Shown here piece by piece: positions 6,977-10,353 of a stretch of DNA of 10,353 nucleotides (the first letter of the stretch is position 1; each line of letters begins with the position of its first letter). The translations under genes were made by a program, and so were the position numbers. Under the pieces are notes generated by a model that did no database searches, was not told the DNA's origin, and worked only from the letters and a program-made list of their open reading frames with translations. The stretch comes from CAZVJA01 sp964626885 (GTDB taxonomy: Bacteria; Planctomycetota; Planctomycetia; Planctomycetales; Planctomycetaceae): positions 1 through 10,353 of the forward strand of contig CAZVJA010000196.1 of assembly GCA_964626885.1 (NCBI GenBank), read 5' to 3'.

Positions 6977-9900
6977 TCACGACAGCAGCATTTCCAGATC
7001 TTCCGTCGAGAGATCCTTCAGCAGATTGCTGTCGGCTTCGAGAATCGCATCGGCAAGCTGCTTCTTCTTACCCTGCAACGACGCGATTTTCTCCTCGACC
7101 GTGTTGCGGCAAATGAGTCGGTAGGCAAAGACTTTCTTCGTTTGCCCCACACGGTGTGCCCGGTCGATCGCCTGCGCCTCGACCGCCGGATTCCACCACG
7201 GGTCGAGCAGAAAGACATAATCGGCTGCGGTGAGGTTCAGTCCCAATCCCCCGGCCTTCAGGCTGATCAGGAACACGCCGCAATCGGCATCATTCTGAAA
7301 TCGTTCGACACATTTTTTACGGTCGCGTGTCTGGCCGTCGAGATATTCGTAAACGATCCCCCGCGCGTCAAAATGTTTGCGGACAATCGCCAGCATGCTT
7401 GTGAATTGCGAGAAGATGAGTGCCTTGTGCCCTTCGGAGAGCAGTTCTTCCACGTGCGGGCAGAGGACATCCAGCTTGGCCGATGAATCTTCCTCGAGCG
7501 CCTTGTCGAGCAGTGCCGGATGGCAGGCGGCCTGCCGAAGCCGCAGCAACGCTTCGAGCACGTGCATTTTTGATTTTGCGAGTCCCTGCTTTTTCACCAA
7601 TCCAAGCAACGAGTCGCGGTAGTGATCCCGGAGTTCCGCGTAAAGGTGCCGCTGTTCCTTTCGCATATCGCAGTAGATGGTCTGCTCGAATTTCTCGGGC
7701 AATTCCGCCGCCACCTGTCGCTTGGTCCGCCGCAGGATGAACGGCCGCAGCCCCTGCGACAAGAGCTTTCGCGTCTTCTCGTCGTCGGAGTCGGCCGCAT
7801 AGGTGCGAAACACGGAACTGCGGCCGAGCATGCCGGGATTGAGAAATTCGAAGATCGACCACAAATCTCCCAGATGGTTCTCAATCGGTGTTCCCGAGAG
7901 AGCCAGCCGGTGATTCGCTTGCAACAGCCGCGACGCTTTTGCGATCTGAGAGCCGGCGTTCTTGATGGTCTGCGCCTCGTCGAGCACGACGTAGTCGAAG
8001 CGTGTTTCCTTGAGAGTCATGATGTCGCGGCGGAGCGTGCCGTAGGTTGTCAGCACGATGTCGCTTTGCGCGAACTGATCACGCAACGGGGCGCGTTCGA
8101 GCCCGATATACTCCAGAACTTTCAGGGTCGGTGTGAAACGTTCGCACTCCTGCCGCCAATTGAACAACAACGATTTTGGCACAACGACCAGGGAGGGAGT
8201 TCGTTCCGTTTTCGTGCGCGGGCGGTCGAGCAGCAGCGCAAGCAACTGAACGGTTTTTCCCAATCCCATATCGTCCGCGAGACAACCACCGAGGCGGAAT
8301 TCCTGCAGAAACTCCAGCCAGCCAAGCCCCTCGCGCTGATAGCCGCGGAGCGTCCCCTTGAACCCCTTCGGCTCCCCGACCGATTCGATCCCTTGAAACG
8401 AGCGAAATTTTTCGCGGAGCTGCTCAAATCGGTCGTCGTACAAAGTGTCGGGCTGCGTTGCCAGCAGCGCGTCGAGCAGGGCAACCTGATTGTGCGCAAA
8501 GCGGAGATGATCATCTTCCGAGATGCCCAAGCCCGCGAGCAGGCCGTATTGCCTCGCCCATTCTTCCGGCAGAATACCGAGCGACCCGTCATCGAGCCGG
8601 ACCGTGCTGTCGCCGCGCGACAACGCCGAGAGCAACTCCGGGAGCGAGGCGGTTTGCCCCTCGAATTCGACCTTTCCATGCAGCTCGAACCAGTCAATCC
8701 CCGACTGAATGCGGAATTGCAGTTCGCCCGGCTGCCGCACTTTTTTGCCGTCGGCTTGAACCTGCCATCCGTGGGCGATAAGCAACCGCACCGCCGGCCC
8801 GAGATCGCGCGCGGAAATTTCGACATCGTGCCCACCCCGCCGTGCGTCGAGCAGCCTGCGGAAACCCGCATCCTGCAACTGCGCCCACAAAACTTCTTCA
8901 CGCTCGCGATCACGAATGATGCAGCGACCGAGGGATCGCTGCACGATGGCCCATTGGGTGCTCGTTCCGCGCACGAGATTCTCGAGATAACCGAACGACA
9001 CCTCGCCGAATAACCGTTCGTGCCTCCAAGCGGCACTGCGGGGAGAGCGCATCGTCAAATACGGCGTCGGGGCGGCACGAACCTCTTCCAACTGCAACGA
9101 TTCAGGGAGTTCCAGCCGCGGCAATGACGGCATGTCGAGCAACCGATCGACAAACTCCTGCTCATCGCCCGACGCAATCGTGATGGAACTTCCCTGCCCT
9201 AACAACTTCGTCCAGTCAAACGCATCGAAATCACAAAGACGGGAGACATGCGTACGAAACAGCACCAGGCCCCCCGGCAGCAGCAATTCCGCCTCGGAAA
9301 GCCGCCGAACTTCTTCCCCTCGGCGAAGCTTTCCTTCGAGCCGCCACTCGTCGTCCTCTTCGTGAAACCCGACTTCGATGGTCAGTTCATATGGCTCTCC
9401 GGAATCCCATTCGAGCGGCTGTGAAGCCCGTTCGTCTCCGCCGAGATATCGCACCCGGCCGGTTCCACACATCATCGGCAACAGCAATTCGCACAAACCG
9501 ACAGGTACTCGGTATCGATACACCGCCGCCTGAATCTCCGCTTGTTGCGCGTACCAGTTGGCGCGCTCGGGCATCCCTCCAGCCAAATACGCGAGGATGC
9601 GGCGGTCATCCGCCAGATCCGGTTCATCCAGTCGCCCGGCGCGGAGCTTGAGGGGTTTCAATTTGCCCCACTGGCCGTTCGCGCGCCGCTGTCGTTGCGA
9701 TGTCTGCAAGACCAACTGGCCCGTCTGCCGGCTTTGGTCGACGTCGATTTCGTAGAAAATCTGACGTTCGCGACCCGCAGCCTTGGACGGCGATTCCTGC
9801 GCCTCCATGCCGCGGCGAACTTCTTCGAGCGCCAACTCCCACGGCCGTAATTGAGGCTGGACTTGCAAAGAGTTGCGCACCGCCCCGTGCGTGACCGGAG

Positions 9901-10285
9901 GCTGGAACACATCCCCCAATTGCTCTTCATCATCCCACTCGATCGGTCCGAATTCGGTCGTTTCCGGTTCGGTGACAAAAGCCGGAACCTGCCCGGGTCG
10001 GATCGGACCCGGAAGATAACCGGCTTCATCGACGGCGAGAATCGTCGCCCAGAGGTGTTTGCAGGTGGCTTCCGGCTGGGCCCCTTGAGCACAGGTGCAA
10101 TACATCTTCAAGCCGCCGTCGGCGCGGCTGAGTTGCGTCTCATACTCAACACCGTCCCGCACAACGGCAAACAGGTTTTCGGAGGTGACTCGCGTAATCG
10201 CCACGCGTTCTGCTTTCAGGTAGGCCATTCCGCGAAAGCGGATGTCCCCCCGAAAGCGATTCTCCATTAACTCCGACAACGTCAT
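6977..10285 (-). CDS. SWIM zinc-finger SNF2-family helicase/ATPase
   Basis: This is a 1102-residue ATP-driven DNA translocase of the Swi2/Snf2 group, related to bacterial HepA/RapA-like proteins. An N-terminal SWIM zinc finger (C63-x-C65, C75-x-H77) probably binds DNA or protein. A long region (about 90-640) follows, which may correspond to the bacterial SNF2-associated domain; I cannot confirm this. The ATPase begins with LRGYQREGLGWL (646-657). Visible motifs are Walker A DDMGLGKT (671-678, K677), Walker B DEAQ (769-772), LSGTPIEN (796-803), GGLGLNL (1012-1018), DPWWNP (1028-1033) and QAIDRAHRVGQ (1038-1048). The second RecA lobe starts near 935. All key residues are present, so the enzyme looks active. 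The start at 10285 has AGGG 8 bases upstream; a second ATG at codon 7 is possible. It stands alone, convergent to the AsmA-like gene, with no nuclease, methylase or other defence partner visible. Its target is unknown; remodelling of stalled RNA polymerase or DNA repair is conceivable. Confidence 0.93.
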   Translation of the reverse strand: MTLSELMENRFRGDIRFRGMAYLKAERVAITRVTSENLFAVVRDGVEYETQLSRADGGLKMYCTCAQGAQPEATCKHLWATILAVDEAGYLPGPIRPGQVPAFVTEPETTEFGPIEWDDEEQLGDVFQPPVTHGAVRNSLQVQPQLRPWELALEEVRRGMEAQESPSKAAGRERQIFYEIDVDQSRQTGQLVLQTSQRQRRANGQWGKLKPLKLRAGRLDEPDLADDRRILAYLAGGMPERANWYAQQAEIQAAVYRYRVPVGLCELLLPMMCGTGRVRYLGGDERASQPLEWDSGEPYELTIEVGFHEEDDEWRLEGKLRRGEEVRRLSEAELLLPGGLVLFRTHVSRLCDFDAFDWTKLLGQGSSITIASGDEQEFVDRLLDMPSLPRLELPESLQLEEVRAAPTPYLTMRSPRSAAWRHERLFGEVSFGYLENLVRGTSTQWAIVQRSLGRCIIRDREREEVLWAQLQDAGFRRLLDARRGGHDVEISARDLGPAVRLLIAHGWQVQADGKKVRQPGELQFRIQSGIDWFELHGKVEFEGQTASLPELLSALSRGDSTVRLDDGSLGILPEEWARQYGLLAGLGISEDDHLRFAHNQVALLDALLATQPDTLYDDRFEQLREKFRSFQGIESVGEPKGFKGTLRGYQREGLGWLEFLQEFRLGGCLADDMGLGKTVQLLALLLDRPRTKTERTPSLVVVPKSLLFNWRQECERFTPTLKVLEYIGLERAPLRDQFAQSDIVLTTYGTLRRDIMTLKETRFDYVVLDEAQTIKNAGSQIAKASRLLQANHRLALSGTPIENHLGDLWSIFEFLNPGMLGRSSVFRTYAADSDDEKTRKLLSQGLRPFILRRTKRQVAAELPEKFEQTIYCDMRKEQRHLYAELRDHYRDSLLGLVKKQGLAKSKMHVLEALLRLRQAACHPALLDKALEEDSSAKLDVLCPHVEELLSEGHKALIFSQFTSMLAIVRKHFDARGIVYEYLDGQTRDRKKCVERFQNDADCGVFLISLKAGGLGLNLTAADYVFLLDPWWNPAVEAQAIDRAHRVGQTKKVFAYRLICRNTVEEKIASLQGKKKQLADAILEADSNLLKDLSTEDLEMLLS

Positions 10286-10293
10286 AAAGAAAG

Positions 10294-10297
10294 CCCT
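10294..10297 (-). promoter_or_regulatory. Ribosome binding site candidate of the SNF2 gene
   Basis: Read on the minus strand, AGGG lies 8 bases before the ATG at 10285. The match is short but the spacing is right, and it favours this start over the ATG at codon 7, whose GGAG lies only 3 bases away. Confidence 0.4.
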
Positions 10298-10353
10298 GGC
10301 TCGCTCCCTCGCATGTGCTCACTTGTCAAAATCGAGCGCATCCTACGAGGCTA

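Noticed and set aside
7622..9013. 463-codon open frame on the plus strand, opposite the SNF2 gene
   Set aside because: It is antisense to the conserved ATPase motifs, which dictate the sequence. The translation is Arg/Gln-rich without recognisable motifs.
6977..10285. Part of a defence system such as DISARM or a related SNF2-containing island
   Set aside because: No methylase, nuclease, phospholipase-D-like or other defence gene is present in the window, and the neighbour is an envelope protein. An SNF2 gene alone is not enough.
10324..10329. TTGACA on the minus strand as a -35 box for the SNF2 gene
   Set aside because: At 16-18 bases downstream there is only GC-rich sequence with no -10-like hexamer, so half a promoter is all that can be seen.

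Overview
The window holds four complete genes, plus a possible tail of a fifth gene at the left edge. Nothing in it is a CRISPR array, RNA gene, insertion sequence or prophage. The DNA is moderately GC-rich. Three traits suggest a planctomycete, possibly of the Pirellula type: weak or absent Shine-Dalgarno sequences before some genes, GCTGA-type intergenic repeats, and this mix of a FucP-like permease, a GT-C glycosyltransferase, a large AsmA-like protein and a SWIM/SNF2 ATPase. That assignment is an inference from style, as no marker gene is present.

Layout. At 3-206 (+) a frame is open from the left edge; its stop overlaps the start of the next gene (ATGA). At 203-1819 (+) is a sugar-permease-like major facilitator protein with about 14 predicted helices and a long charged insert before the last helix. 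The 265-base gap at 1820-2084 has small inverted repeats and one weak promoter candidate. At 2085-3344 (+) is a GT39/ArnT-like integral membrane glycosyltransferase. The 122-base gap at 3345-3466 has a degenerate GCTGA repeat. At 3467-6877 (+) is a 1136-residue AsmA-like protein anchored by one N-terminal helix. A 99-base convergent gap (6878-6976) follows. At 6977-10285 (-) is a 1102-residue SWIM-zinc-finger/SNF2-family ATPase. The last 68 bases hold only its leader.

How they fit together. The permease brings in a solute, probably a sugar. The glycosyltransferase and the AsmA-like protein are both expected to work at the cytoplasmic membrane on envelope lipids or glycans. Their common strand fits a loose envelope theme, but the gaps of 265 and 122 bases do not prove an operon. 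The SNF2 protein is divergent in function and orientation and has no recognisable defence or restriction partner here.

The most interesting structure is inside the AsmA-like protein. About five diverged repeats of roughly 115-135 residues, each ending in an F-P-(Y/L) turn, look like stacked modules of a long lipid-carrying groove. I found no convincing undescribed multi-gene system.
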